From IMG/VR virus record IMGVR_UViG_3300044591_001885, positions 1 to 46,403 of that record: DNA of 46,403 bases. One strand, written 5' to 3'. The position numbers and the translations under genes were made by a program. Shown here piece after piece: positions 14,823-22,680 of this stretch; position 1 is the first letter of the stretch, and each line of letters begins with the position of its first letter. Source of the stretch: a virus. The notes under the pieces were generated by a model that searched no databases, was not told the DNA's origin, and saw only the letters and a program-made list of their open reading frames with translations.

Positions 14823-15419
14823 ATGAGAGAACAAATCTATCTCGCCTTGGATCTGGAGTACAATTGCGACGGTAAAAATCCAACTGAAGATATTATTCAA
14901 GTTGGTATCGCAATCGGATCTCCATCTAACAACGTTTTCTTGCAAGAATCGTATCTTGTGAGACCCAAAGATAAAACTGTAACTCTTCATCCTTTTATCA
15001 CAGAACTTACTGGAATTACTCAGGAGACATATGATCAAGAAGCCGTCTCTTGGGAAGTGGTTGTTGATCGTATTGCTAAACTTCATACTCATTACCATCC
15101 ATTTGTGAATCCTGTTACTTGGGGATTGACCGATGCAAGCGATTTAATCAGCACTGTTAAGAGAGAAGGAATTGATTTTCCATTCTTCGGTCGCAGAATT
15201 ATTGATGTTAAGCACTTCTTTCTTTTTATTGAGGCGGCGAAAGGTCGTTCAATGTGTGGTGGTCTTAGAAGCGCAATGAAAAAACATCATCTTAAGTTTA
15301 ATGGAACTCCACATAGAGCTGATGTGGATGCCAATAATACTCTTAGATTCTTCTTTCATCTACTTGAAAGACAATCAATACTAGAAGAAACCGTTAATAA
15401 CATGAAAACCTTGTCATGA
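14823..15419 (+). CDS. DEDDh-type 3'-5' exonuclease (DnaQ-like)
   Basis: 198 residues. Exo I is at LALDLEYN (Asp10, Glu12), exo II is probably around the HPFITELTGIT/WGLTDASDL segments, and exo III reads HRADVDANN (His164, Asp169), the DEDDh signature. Such enzymes trim DNA or RNA 3' ends using two metal ions. In phages they occur apart from the polymerase and may process RNA or degrade host nucleic acid. It is alone behind its own promoter and 78 nt before the RNA ligase, so a role in RNA end processing is possible. Confidence 0.75.
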   Translation: MREQIYLALDLEYNCDGKNPTEDIIQVGIAIGSPSNNVFLQESYLVRPKDKTVTLHPFITELTGITQETYDQEAVSWEVVVDRIAKLHTHYHPFVNPVTWGLTDASDLISTVKREGIDFPFFGRRIIDVKHFFLFIEAAKGRSMCGGLRSAMKKHHLKFNGTPHRADVDANNTLRFFFHLLERQSILEETVNNMKTLS

Positions 15420-15431
15420 TGGACACTTTTG

Positions 15432-15476
15432 AAACTGACCAATAACACACCCACTTCCACCGATCTGTGCTAAACT
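15432..15476 (+). promoter_or_regulatory. Boxed promoter: AAACTGACCA plus TGTGCTAAACT
   Basis: Box at 15432, -10 TAAACT at 15471-15476 with TGTGC, 39 bp apart, no -35. ATG of the RNA ligase at 15498, 27 nt after the -10 start. Confidence 0.7.
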
Positions 15477-15497
15477 AATTCTAGTTATCTTTAAAAC

Positions 15498-16847
15498 ATG
15501 TCACTAAAAATTTCCGAAAAAGCAAATAAAAATTATCTCGCAAAAATCATCCGGCTTGATAATCTGCGTAAACATCCAAATGCTGATCGTCTTCAGATCA
15601 CAACTGTTGACGGTAACAATGTTATTACCGGACTGAATGCCCGTGAAGGAATGTTGTATGTGTACTTTCCTCTGGAGTGTGCCATCAATAAAGATTATCT
15701 GAAGTACAGTAATTCTTTTCAGGATAGTAATCTTAATAAAGATACCGAAGTAAAAGGTTATTTTCCTTCTACTGGACGAGTAAGAGCGACACGTCTTCGT
15801 GGTCAGAAGTCGGAAGGTTATGTTGTTCCGGTAAGTGATATCATGGATTGGTTTTTTAATACTTATGGATCTTCCGTTGAAATCACAGAAGAAGATGTAG
15901 ATCGGGAATTTGATTTGATTCAAGATCTACAAATCTGTAAAAAGTATGTTGTTAAGTATGTGAGAGAGCAATCTACACAGAAGAATCAGAAGAAAAAAGC
16001 GAAAGTCAGCCGTCTTGTTGATGAACAATTCCACTTCCATATTGATACTCCTCAACTAAGAAAGTTTATTAGTGAAGTCCATCCAGAAGATTATATCTCT
16101 ATTACTAGAAAACTACATGGAACTTCCGCAGTGTTCAGTAAAGTTTTATGTGTGAAACCACTCAATAGGCTTGAAAAACTTCTGAAGTGGCTGGGTGTGA
16201 ATATCGTAGATACCCATTATGATCTTGTCTATAGTAGCCGGAAAGTTGTGAAGAATGGCTATCTGGATCCTTCGGAAGCCAATTATAATCACTTCTACTC
16301 TAGTGATATTTGGGGTCAATGTGCTCGCAAGTATGATTCCTTTATGAAGAATGGAATTTCACTTTATGGTGAGATCGTTGGTTATACTCCCGAAGGAGCC
16401 GAGATTCAGAAAGGTTATGACTATGGTTGTGATCCCAATACTTTTGATTTCTACGTCTATCGTGTAACAATTACTTCTGTTTCGGGCGATGTCTATGAAA
16501 TGTCACCTAGAGAGATGAAGACCTATTGTGATCGTTATGGTATCAAAACGGTTCCTGAGATTTATTATGGAAAGGCTAAGGATTTTTATGATCTTTCTGT
16601 AAATGACCACTGGCATCAGAACTTTCTTGAGAAACTCAGTGATGATTATCTTGAAAAAGACTGTGATCTTTGTCAAAATTCAGTACCCGATGAAGGTATC
16701 TGTCTTCGTGTAGATAAACCTCTTGATATTGAAATCTACAAATTGAAGTCCTTTGCTTTTCTTGAACGTGAAACTAAGATGTTAGATCGTGGTGAAGTTG
16801 ACATGGAAACAGTAGAATCTGAAGAGGTTGAACCAAATGAAAGTTGA
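15498..16847 (+). CDS. RNA ligase with N-terminal OB-like domain
   Basis: 449 residues. Residues 12-115 (NYLAKIIRLDNLRKHPNADR onward) look like the OB-type N-terminal module seen in Deinococcus-type (Rnl5/DRB0094) RNA ligases. The adenylyltransferase core starts about residue 195: motif I TRKLHGTS with the nucleophile Lys205, motif III ISLYGEIVGY, motif IV DEGICLRVD and motif V YKLKSF. Family members seal 3'-OH/5'-PO4 RNA nicks, consistent with repairing tRNA cut by host anticodon nucleases. Behind a boxed promoter; the next gene overlaps its end by 11 bases. Substrate is inferred. Confidence 0.85.
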   Translation: MSLKISEKANKNYLAKIIRLDNLRKHPNADRLQITTVDGNNVITGLNAREGMLYVYFPLECAINKDYLKYSNSFQDSNLNKDTEVKGYFPSTGRVRATRLRGQKSEGYVVPVSDIMDWFFNTYGSSVEITEEDVDREFDLIQDLQICKKYVVKYVREQSTQKNQKKKAKVSRLVDEQFHFHIDTPQLRKFISEVHPEDYISITRKLHGTSAVFSKVLCVKPLNRLEKLLKWLGVNIVDTHYDLVYSSRKVVKNGYLDPSEANYNHFYSSDIWGQCARKYDSFMKNGISLYGEIVGYTPEGAEIQKGYDYGCDPNTFDFYVYRVTITSVSGDVYEMSPREMKTYCDRYGIKTVPEIYYGKAKDFYDLSVNDHWHQNFLEKLSDDYLEKDCDLCQNSVPDEGICLRVDKPLDIEIYKLKSFAFLERETKMLDRGEVDMETVESEEVEPNES

Positions 16848-17064
16848 ATTGTGCCCAAAATGTTCATCTCGTGTTTGGAGAGATTCAGTGGATGTGGGAG
16901 TCGGAGTGATTCACGGGCCTTATGGATGTCCTCAATGTGGTTGGTCTGAATCAGAAGAATATGATCTTAGTAATGGACCTTCACCGGCTCAATTAGAAAA
17001 TCCACTGCATAAGGTAGATCAATGGGGAACTCTTTATCCTAATGCCAATAAAAAACTTTTCTGA
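16837..17064 (+). CDS. Zinc-ribbon protein
   Basis: 75 residues from the ATG at 16837. LCPKCSSRVW and GCPQCGWSE form two CxxC knuckles 24 residues apart, a classical zinc ribbon. The remainder is Pro/Asn-rich. Probably a small nucleic-acid- or protein-binding adaptor; target unknown. Translation overlaps the end of the RNA ligase gene, suggesting co-expression. Confidence 0.65.
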   Translation: MKVELCPKCSSRVWRDSVDVGVGVIHGPYGCPQCGWSESEEYDLSNGPSPAQLENPLHKVDQWGTLYPNANKKLF

Positions 17065-17075
17065 AATTTAAACTA

Positions 17076-17312
17076 ATGAAACTTTATTGCGTAAAAATCA
17101 CACGTTCAGCATATGTTTTAGCTAAAAATGAAGACCGAGCTAGTGACTATGAATGTGAAATTGAAGACTGTGAAGACTCCGATACTGAAATTTATGAGAC
17201 TCATTCTAATGAATTGGGGTGGGATAAAGATTGTTTTGTCTATCATTCAGGAGAAAATGATATTACCCTGAGTGAGGCATTACAAATTGTGAACGAATCT
17301 ACGTCTTGTTGA
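17076..17312 (+). CDS. Acidic hypothetical protein
   Basis: 78 residues, rich in Glu and Asp (CEIEDCEDSDTEIYE) with three central Cys. Begins MKLYCVKITRSAYVLAKNEDRA, a beta-like N-terminus found in small phage proteins. Function unknown. Lies between the zinc-ribbon and NAMPT genes. Confidence 0.6.
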   Translation: MKLYCVKITRSAYVLAKNEDRASDYECEIEDCEDSDTEIYETHSNELGWDKDCFVYHSGENDITLSEALQIVNESTSC

Positions 17313-17360
17313 TATTACTTTTTGTCTGATATCGTTATCGTAAACTCTTAATTTTTCATC

Positions 17361-18779
17361 GTGAACAAAACTTCTTTCACCGAAACCGAACTTCAAATTC
17401 TTGAAAATTCCATTCTTATTGATACGGATGGATATAAATTTTCTCATCCTTACATGTTGATTCCTGGCACCACAAACGAGAGTGCATACATCGCACCTCG
17501 CGGTGGAGATTGGGAACAGATTGTGCATTTTGGTCCACAAATGTTCTTCAAAAAATATCTAACTCGTAAAATTACAAACGAGGAGGTAGATGTTGCTACT
17601 AAATTTGCATTCATGCAAGGAACCAGTTTCAACACTGAAGGTTATAAGTACATCGTAGATCAACATGGCGGTAAACTGCCGATTAGAATTAAATCTCTTC
17701 CAGAAGGAACCGTTGTTAATCCAAAAACAATCGTTGGTAATATTGAAGTTACGGATCCAAAGTGTGCCTGGCTAGTGAGTCCTCTTGAGTCTCCACTTCT
17801 TCGTGCATTTTGGTATCCTTCTACTGTCGCAACCCGATCGTTTAATGCAAAAAGAATTATTAAACAATATCTGATTAAAACTGGAGATCCCAATCTTCTG
17901 GATTATAAAGTCTCTGATTTTGGTCTAAGAGGTGTAAGTAGTAAAGAATCTGCTGGTATCGGTGGTGCTGCACATTTATCTTCTTTTAGAATCACCGATA
18001 ATAATACCGGCGCTCTATGGGCGATGATGTATTATAACGAAGATGTTACGAATACAACTATTGATGCAACTCAACACTCTATTTCTTGCCAATGGAAACA
18101 AGATAAAGAAGAAGATTATATTCGTCACATTCTACGAGTTTGTGCTAAAGATGGCGGTTTATTCGCCATGGTTGCCGACACTTATAACGTTTATGATTTT
18201 TGTCATAAAGTTGGTGCATTAAAAGAAGAGATTGAGATGACCAATGCAACACTCATCATTCGGCCTGATAGTGGATTTCCACCTGAAGTTGCACTTGGCT
18301 GTCTTAACATTTTGGAATCCTATTTTGGTTCTACTCCCAATGGCAAGGGCTATAAGGTTCTCAATACCGTTCGGATGATTTATGGTGACAGTATTGACTG
18401 TTCCATGATTGATCGTGTTCTTTATAAGCTTACCAGTAATGGATTTTCTGCCGATAACATGACTTTCGGATGGGGCCATAAGCTGCTTCAAGAAGCCGCC
18501 CGCGACGACCACCAGTACGCTCAGAAGACCTCTGCAATGGAGCGAGATGGTCAATGGATCGGTCAACAGAAAAAGCCCATCACAGCGGCAGGAAAGGGTT
18601 CCCTAGAAGGCCGCTACTCCGTAGTTCAGAACGAAGACAGAACATTCTCCAACGTCAGAAACGATGATGGTAAGATTATTTCTGGAGATCTTCTACTGCC
18701 CCATTTTGAGAACGGTGAACTTTTGATTGATTATGATCTTTCTGAAGTTCGTGAAACCATTAACTCTTATTTGCCCTGA
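17361..18779 (+). CDS. nadV: Nicotinamide phosphoribosyltransferase (NAMPT)
   Basis: 472 residues, GTG start since no in-frame ATG is near. It makes NMN from nicotinamide and PRPP, the rate-limiting step of NAD salvage. Visible signatures: DTDGYKFSHPYMLI near the N-terminus, DFGLRGVSSKESAGIGGAAH with Asp187, the catalytic ATQHS motif (His239) and RPDSG (301-305). Length matches the family. Known phage NAMPTs replenish NAD after host defences deplete it. No NMN adenylyltransferase partner is visible in the window. Bases ~18470-18690 are much richer in G+C than the rest of the gene. Confidence 0.92.
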   Translation: MNKTSFTETELQILENSILIDTDGYKFSHPYMLIPGTTNESAYIAPRGGDWEQIVHFGPQMFFKKYLTRKITNEEVDVATKFAFMQGTSFNTEGYKYIVDQHGGKLPIRIKSLPEGTVVNPKTIVGNIEVTDPKCAWLVSPLESPLLRAFWYPSTVATRSFNAKRIIKQYLIKTGDPNLLDYKVSDFGLRGVSSKESAGIGGAAHLSSFRITDNNTGALWAMMYYNEDVTNTTIDATQHSISCQWKQDKEEDYIRHILRVCAKDGGLFAMVADTYNVYDFCHKVGALKEEIEMTNATLIIRPDSGFPPEVALGCLNILESYFGSTPNGKGYKVLNTVRMIYGDSIDCSMIDRVLYKLTSNGFSADNMTFGWGHKLLQEAARDDHQYAQKTSAMERDGQWIGQQKKPITAAGKGSLEGRYSVVQNEDRTFSNVRNDDGKIISGDLLLPHFENGELLIDYDLSEVRETINSYLP

Positions 18780-18831
18780 TTATTAGTCTTATGGAAGAGA
18801 TTAACATTCGTATTTTAGGGAGCAGAGTTTA

Positions 18832-19017
18832 ATGAACGACTTTATTTGCATCACAAGTAGCGGCGGCTATATCGGTCGTTTTGCTTGGTGTAACACCGGA
18901 TCATCTGCTGCTGCTGCTGCTTACGGATGGGGAAGTGTTGTATTCTTCCCTGTTACCATTCTTGGTGCATGGGCCGGATCAATTCCGCTGGTTCGCAGGA
19001 TGGTCACATGGCATTGA
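18832..19017 (+). CDS. Small hypothetical protein with hydrophobic Ala/Gly core
   Basis: 61 residues: MNDFICITSSGGYIGRF... then five consecutive Ala and a hydrophobic FFPVTILGAWAG stretch that could be a membrane segment. A 13-codon ORF (18791-18832, MEEINIRILGSRV) ends in TAATG with this start and may couple to it. Codon choice resembles real genes nearby. No family recognised. Another overlapping frame (from 18881) is judged a shadow. Confidence 0.45.
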   Translation: MNDFICITSSGGYIGRFAWCNTGSSAAAAAYGWGSVVFFPVTILGAWAGSIPLVRRMVTWH

Positions 19018-19061
19018 ACCCACTAGCTTATTAACATTCACATATATTCGGAGATTTTATT

Positions 19062-19214
19062 ATGAAAACATTAGGCATTGCACTCGCCATCAATCTTTCA
19101 TCTGTTGCTGCCGTAGTTTGCGCTTTGTTGGCCGCAATTCATGGTGTAACTGGTTGGGGGTGGTTTTTATTGATCGCTGTATTGGTTTCTAAAACTTATC
19201 AGGAAAATGATTAA
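19062..19214 (+). CDS. 50-residue two-helix membrane protein
   Basis: Starts at the ATG at 19062 with a CGGAG SD about 10 nt upstream. Residues 4-27 (LGIALAINLSSVAAVVCALL...) and 31-43 (WGWFLLIAVLV) are hydrophobic, separated by a short HGVTG turn. Very small two-helix membrane proteins of this kind are frequent in cyanomyoviruses; function unknown. Confidence 0.6.
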   Translation: MKTLGIALAINLSSVAAVVCALLAAIHGVTGWGWFLLIAVLVSKTYQEND

Positions 19215-19265
19215 AACTATTTGTTGTCATAACATCTATCATTTACCTAATCCATTAAAATTCTC

Positions 19266-19532
19266 ATGAAAAACAAACTTCCAAATATTGAAAATCTTTC
19301 TCGCATTGAGTTAGTGCAATTAGAGAGCGAAGTGAAAAAACTTCTATCAGAAAAGAAGAGGGTTATTGAGTTTAGTGTTAGGATTGTGTCTAACACTGGT
19401 CGCTTCACTGATCACGATCTTAGTTTCGATGAAACTGCAGAATCACTTGTTGATACAATCACCGATTATTATGACCTTCACCAAGATGAATCTGTGGAGA
19501 TTTTTGATCTAAAAGAAGTGGACACACCCTAA
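19266..19532 (+). CDS. Hypothetical protein with N-terminal coiled coil
   Basis: 88 residues. Residues 8-35 (ENLSRIELVQLESEVKKLL) have a heptad pattern; the C-terminal part is acidic (DYYDLHQDESVEIFDLKEVD). No family recognised. ATG seven bases after a run of weak sequence; monocistronic appearance. Confidence 0.6.
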   Translation: MKNKLPNIENLSRIELVQLESEVKKLLSEKKRVIEFSVRIVSNTGRFTDHDLSFDETAESLVDTITDYYDLHQDESVEIFDLKEVDTP

Positions 19533-19577
19533 ACCGTCACATCACCCGACCATCTTCAAGCCAGGAACCACTAAGAT
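19531..19577 (+). promoter_or_regulatory. Possible weak boxed promoter
   Basis: AAACCGTCACA at 19531 and TAAGAT at 19572-19577 are 41 bp apart. The box has one change (T to C), the TGTGC extension is absent and the -10 overlaps the first ATG of the next gene. It works only if that gene starts at 19600. Confidence 0.35.
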
Positions 19578-19824
19578 GATAGAGTCCCAACGAGTTCTAA
19601 TGAAACACTTAACATATCTAGGAAGAGGAGTCATTTCTAGTCTTAACTTCCACAAAGCACCATATGGTGCCCTTACACTATTCATATGGAATATTTTCTG
19701 GTTCATTATTATTGATAGTATAAGCGATTATGAAGTGTATGGAATAAAATTTGTAACGAGTTTACTGTTATTGTATTATCTCTTTCTATGTTATCTTAAT
19801 GGTAAAGCCGAGCTAAAAGAGTGA
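19576..19824 (+). CDS. Small membrane protein
   Basis: 82 residues from 19576, or 74 from the ATG at 19600 (MKHLTYLGRG), which I slightly prefer because of the promoter position. Two hydrophobic segments: about residues 30-47 (ALTLFIWNIFWFIIID) and 58-76 (FVTSLLLLYYLFLCYL). Function unknown. Ends 7 nt before the tRNA-Leu gene. Confidence 0.6.
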   Translation: MIESQRVLMKHLTYLGRGVISSLNFHKAPYGALTLFIWNIFWFIIIDSISDYEVYGIKFVTSLLLLYYLFLCYLNGKAELKE

Positions 19825-19831
19825 TTTTCGT

Positions 19832-19915
19832 CGGAGCATGGCGGAATTGGTAGACGCAACGCACTTAAAATGCGTAGGTCGTAAGGCTGTGGGAGTTCAA
19901 GTCTCCCTGCTCCGA
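19832..19915 (+). tRNA. tRNA-Leu (anticodon UAA)
   Basis: Full cloverleaf: acceptor CGGAGCA (19832-19838) pairs with 19908-19914 and A19915 is the discriminator. The D arm is GCG...CGC with GGTAGA in the loop. The anticodon stem ACGCA/TGCGT carries loop CTTAAAA. There is a long variable arm, as in class II tRNAs, and the T arm is GGGAG-TTCAAGT-CTCCC. It reads UUA codons, which are common in this A+T-rich genome. CCA is not encoded. Confidence 0.95.
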
Positions 19916-19923
19916 TCTTCCTT

Positions 19924-19932
19924 CTAAATAAT
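19924..19932 (+). promoter_or_regulatory. Late promoter motif CTAAATAAT
   Basis: CTAAATAAT directly after the tRNA gene and 19 nt before the ATG at 19943. Confidence 0.55.
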
Positions 19933-19942
19933 CCATCAAATA

Positions 19943-20200
19943 ATGATGGATATTATGGAAGAACTAAGAATACTCTGCAAATGCTGCAACACCGAAATCG
20001 TAAAAACTGGTACTTGTGGATGTCCCAATATGGCATCAATTCGTAACGATAGAATTTCTGCAGTTGACATGACTCAGATTGTTTTATTAACACCAATCAA
20101 ATCTAAGACTTACAGCAGCATCTTCTCTCCAACCGAGCTGGCCGATCAAGAATCCAGAAGAAAGAGAAAAGTTCGTAAGCTAGAATTTGAAGTTCGCTAA
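19943..20200 (+). CDS. Cys-rich N-terminal hypothetical protein, probably late
   Basis: 85 residues; ATG at 19943 or 19946. CKCCNTEIVKTGTCGCPN (about residues 12-29) is a compact potential zinc site. The rest, SAVDMTQIVLL and a basic RRKRKVRK tail, resembles a small protein family I recall from cyanomyoviruses with CGCPNM...D.I.A.D. Function unknown. Late motif upstream. Confidence 0.65.
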   Translation: MMDIMEELRILCKCCNTEIVKTGTCGCPNMASIRNDRISAVDMTQIVLLTPIKSKTYSSIFSPTELADQESRRKRKVRKLEFEVR

Positions 20201-20217
20201 TCTCTTCACCTAAACTT

Positions 20218-20370
20218 ATGGACGACCGAATCAAACAAAACTGGCAAAAAATTAAAGAAGCACTTGAGGCTTCAGGTAAAACAGACTGCCTCTTTTATCG
20301 TAGAGCGGTTTCTATTGTTAACACTGGTCATGATCCGTTTGAATCCGTTTTGAATAAAAATGAACCCTGA
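20218..20370 (+). CDS. 50-residue helical hypothetical protein
   Basis: MDDRIKQNWQKIKEALEASGK..., all helical, ending FESVLNKNEP. The last 11 bases overlap the start of the LRV gene at 20360, so an LRV cassette appears to be coupled to it. No family recognised. Confidence 0.55.
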   Translation: MDDRIKQNWQKIKEALEASGKTDCLFYRRAVSIVNTGHDPFESVLNKNEP

Positions 20371-20863
20371 AGAAAAGGATTGGGATGTTCGTTTGCGAGT
20401 AGCAGGACATCCAAACACATCACCAGAAACATTAGAACTATTAGCGACCGATGAGGAATATAATGTTCGTTGGTCAGTAGCAGCAAATCCCAATACGCCA
20501 CCGAAATCTCTAGAATTACTAGCGACCGATGAGGATCCTGATGTTCGTTATGAAGTAGCAAGAAATCCAAACACTCCACCAAAAGTTCTAGAACAACTAG
20601 CGACCGATATGGATTATCGTGTTCGTTGGCGGGTAGCAAGATCACCAAATATACAACCAAAATTATTAGAAATCTTAGCTACCGATGAGAATCCATATGT
20701 TCGTTGGAACGTAGCATATAATCCAAACACTCCACCAGAAATCCTAGAACATCTAGCAGCCGATGATATATTGGATGTTCGTTATTTTGTATCAAAAAAT
20801 CTAAACACACCACAATACATCAAGAAATATATTAAAATTCAAGAACAACTTCAAAAATTATGA
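20360..20863 (+). CDS. LRV-repeat protein 1
   Basis: 167 residues made of about six 26-residue units of the form NPNTPPxxLExLATDEDxxVRxxVAx, the leucine-rich repeat variant (LRV) pattern, which folds into a right-handed alpha/3-10 solenoid. It begins in mid-repeat (DWDVRLRVAGHPNTS) and lacks the EQAxDPN N-cap of its paralogues. The C-terminal cap NTPQYIKKYIKIQEQL matches the other copies. The most variable positions are the two to four residues between LATD and VR and the two after VR, i.e. one face of the solenoid. TTATGA at the end hands over to the next start codon. Function unknown; protein binding is the usual role of such scaffolds. Confidence 0.85.
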   Translation: MNPEEKDWDVRLRVAGHPNTSPETLELLATDEEYNVRWSVAANPNTPPKSLELLATDEDPDVRYEVARNPNTPPKVLEQLATDMDYRVRWRVARSPNIQPKLLEILATDENPYVRWNVAYNPNTPPEILEHLAADDILDVRYFVSKNLNTPQYIKKYIKIQEQLQKL

Positions 20864-20991
20864 CGACTTCCTTTGACGATAACGATCCACCACAGCTTAA
20901 CTTTGATAAGCTATACGAACGAATAAAACAACAAAGAATGGAAGAACTCTTTTCTGAACCCTATGACGGTGATATGGAAGAAGAAGATTGA
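20860..20991 (+). CDS. Small acidic hypothetical protein
   Basis: 43 residues, MTTSFDDNDPPQLNFDKLYE..., acidic C-terminus with MEEED. Its ATG overlaps the LRV stop. Ends 9 nt before a tRNA gene. No family recognised. Confidence 0.55.
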   Translation: MTTSFDDNDPPQLNFDKLYERIKQQRMEELFSEPYDGDMEEED

Positions 20992-21000
20992 ATTTTATTC

Positions 21001-21073
21001 GCTCGTCTAGCAATCTGTTGAATGCAACGATCTCATAAATCGTAGGAGGTGGGTTAGATTCCCGCGACGAGCA
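21001..21073 (+). tRNA. tRNA with CAU anticodon (Met, or Ile if lysidine-modified), atypical elbow
   Basis: Acceptor GCTCGTC (21001-21007) pairs with GACGAGC (21066-21072) and A21073 is the discriminator. The anticodon stem ACGAT/ATCGT carries loop CTCATAA, so the anticodon is CAU. The variable loop AGGAG is class I. The T stem GTGGG/CCCGC has loop TTAGATT instead of TTCRANY. The D stem is only three clean pairs and the D loop has a single G followed by T where GG is expected. The changed position 56 (A) could pair with the changed position 19 (U). Confidence 0.75.
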
Positions 21074-21089
21074 TCGTGTGACAGTCAAT

Positions 21090-21135
21090 AAACTGTCCAC
21101 AATTATCAACACTCTTTGGTGTTGTGTGCTAGTAT
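21090..21135 (+). promoter_or_regulatory. Boxed promoter: AAACTGTCCACA plus TGTGCTAGTAT
   Basis: Box at 21090, -10 TAGTAT at 21130-21135 with TGTGC, 40 bp apart. CAACAC (21107-21112) and GTGTTG (21119-21124) form a 6-bp inverted repeat over the -35/spacer region. The ATG lies further away than usual, at 21192. Confidence 0.7.
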
Positions 21136-21191
21136 AAAAACGACCAAAAGACCAATTGTTCCTTTATCTATTTTTCTCATAATCAATCACA

Positions 21192-21419
21192 ATGACAACT
21201 AAACCATTTGACGGTAAGTTCAGTAAGGATCTTCATATTCTTACTTGTGCAACCAAAGGAGAAGTCTATCTTGGAGAATATCCTAAACTCGTCAAAAAAC
21301 TTAAACGGTATTTTACTGAGCGATATTCAGATGTTGAGTTTTATAATGAACCCGAATCTGATAATCTGTATCTGTTGGACCTGATTCGGAATGAACTAAA
21401 AATTGACGTTGCAGTGTGA
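21192..21419 (+). CDS. Hypothetical protein
   Basis: 75 residues: MTTKPFDGKFSKDLHILTCATKGEVYLG..., then a basic helix KLVKKLKRYFTERYSD and an acidic end. First gene behind the 21090 promoter. No family recognised. Confidence 0.6.
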   Translation: MTTKPFDGKFSKDLHILTCATKGEVYLGEYPKLVKKLKRYFTERYSDVEFYNEPESDNLYLLDLIRNELKIDVAV

Positions 21420-21422
21420 ATT

Positions 21423-21854
21423 ATGGACACAAATCTTTTTTGGAATTTAAGAGGTAGCTACTCGGAACGTAAAGAAAAACTTTCTAAGATGTCTCGTGTG
21501 TATTTGGAGGCTGCTATCTTAGATTCATGTTATAATAACTTCATCACCAATATAGAGGAAAATAATACTACTGGCGTAAAGAGAATTCCTTATATTGGAT
21601 GGTATTGGCGCCATGTAACATTTAGCGATTTGACCAGTATCCGTATTGGTGATTGTGGTAAATTTGTTGGATTTATGGAAAGCAATAAGTGGGATCATCC
21701 AGAAAGATATCTTACCGAAGATGAGGGGTGTAGTATTATTGCATTTATTGATAGTGCAATGAGAATTCAAGAGGGAGCTAGTTCCGAGACAACTCTTGAC
21801 ATTATTCTTCAAAATCTATGGGATTATATGCAAACTTTGAAAATTGAAAGATGA
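21423..21854 (+). CDS. Hypothetical protein
   Basis: 143 residues, mostly helical, with RIPYIGWYWRHVTFSDLTSIRIGDCGKFVGFMESNKWDHPER in the middle. That segment looks like a conserved phage core of unknown function, with the pattern of a small protein found in T4-like cyanophages. Overlaps the next ATG by four bases. Confidence 0.6.
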   Translation: MDTNLFWNLRGSYSERKEKLSKMSRVYLEAAILDSCYNNFITNIEENNTTGVKRIPYIGWYWRHVTFSDLTSIRIGDCGKFVGFMESNKWDHPERYLTEDEGCSIIAFIDSAMRIQEGASSETTLDIILQNLWDYMQTLKIER

Positions 21855-22216
21855 CTACTCTATTTGTTGGTGAATCCGATTTCCTAGAATGGTTGGAAGC
21901 TAATAATTTTTGGATTTATTCCTCATATAAAGATGATCCATGGAATGAATGTAATTGGTATGCCTGTCGGCGGTTTGCCCAGGAAAGCCGAAGATGTGAG
22001 TGTAATTCTGATAAACCCGGATTACAACTGGTAATTAGACCATACCATTCCACAGATATTACTAATTCTAGAACTGCTACATTTGAAATTATCGGGAAAA
22101 CAAAAGGAATTTGGTATAATCTAAAAGCTTATTCTATCAACATAGATGATGTTCCCGAAAAACTTGATGAAGTTTCAGAATCACTTGTTCGTGCCTGGGA
22201 GGCTCTTGTTCCATGA
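21851..22216 (+). CDS. Hypothetical protein
   Basis: 121 residues, aromatic-rich (FWIYSSYKDDPWNECNWYACRRF), probably alpha/beta with a C-terminal helix KLDEVSESLVRAWEAL. The layout recalls small phage single-domain proteins of unknown role. Coupled at both ends by ATGA overlaps. Confidence 0.6.
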   Translation: MTTLFVGESDFLEWLEANNFWIYSSYKDDPWNECNWYACRRFAQESRRCECNSDKPGLQLVIRPYHSTDITNSRTATFEIIGKTKGIWYNLKAYSINIDDVPEKLDEVSESLVRAWEALVP

Positions 22217-22365
22217 TACCAGAATTAATGATTCTTGGATTCCTATTGATTATTGCTTCTTTTTCTGGTAACGGAAGTAGTTCAATATCTTTTGAAAATA
22301 AAAATAAGCCAAAAGGTCCACCACCACTAAAATTTAAAAAATTCACAAAGGAGAAAATTAAATGA
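22213..22365 (+). CDS. 50-residue membrane-anchored peptide
   Basis: MIPELMILGFLLIIASFSG is an N-terminal hydrophobic anchor; the tail is Lys/Pro-rich (NKPKGPPPLKFKKFTKEK). Overlaps both neighbours by ATGA. An AAAGGAG SD for the downstream gene lies in its end. Confidence 0.55.
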   Translation: MIPELMILGFLLIIASFSGNGSSSISFENKNKPKGPPPLKFKKFTKEKIK

Positions 22366-22649
22366 GTAATACATTACATGTCTATGCACAATCGGCACCA
22401 CACGATAGCGTTTTTATCTGTGGAACTAAAGAATCACTAGAAAAACTAAGAGAAACTTTAGATAATATTCTTACTGAAGATCTTAAGTTCGGTGCTTATG
22501 ACGAGTTTACTAATGACGGTGAAGGTTACAACGTACACATTGATTTGTTATCTGAAGAGAAAATGGAACAGATGGCAGTTCCATATAGTGATGAGATTTT
22601 CCGGAATAATGAATCCAACAAAACAAAAGTGTATCCTTGGTATCTTTGA
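22362..22649 (+). CDS. Hypothetical protein
   Basis: 95 residues with good AAAGGAG SD. MSNTLHVYAQSAPHDSVFICGTKESLEKLRETLDNIL suggests a beta-alpha-beta fold; a conserved-looking FTNDGEGYNVHI segment follows. Function unknown. Followed after 31 nt by LRV gene 2. Confidence 0.6.
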   Translation: MSNTLHVYAQSAPHDSVFICGTKESLEKLRETLDNILTEDLKFGAYDEFTNDGEGYNVHIDLLSEEKMEQMAVPYSDEIFRNNESNKTKVYPWYL

Positions 22650-22680
22650 ATAATCACCAACAAATAATGAATTTGGTACT

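Noticed and set aside
18881-19192. 103-codon ORF with a poly-Leu run overlapping 18832-19017 and 19062-19214
   Set aside because: Leu run is the frame-shadow of the Ala-rich tract; the 50-residue membrane protein at 19062 has an SD and better composition.
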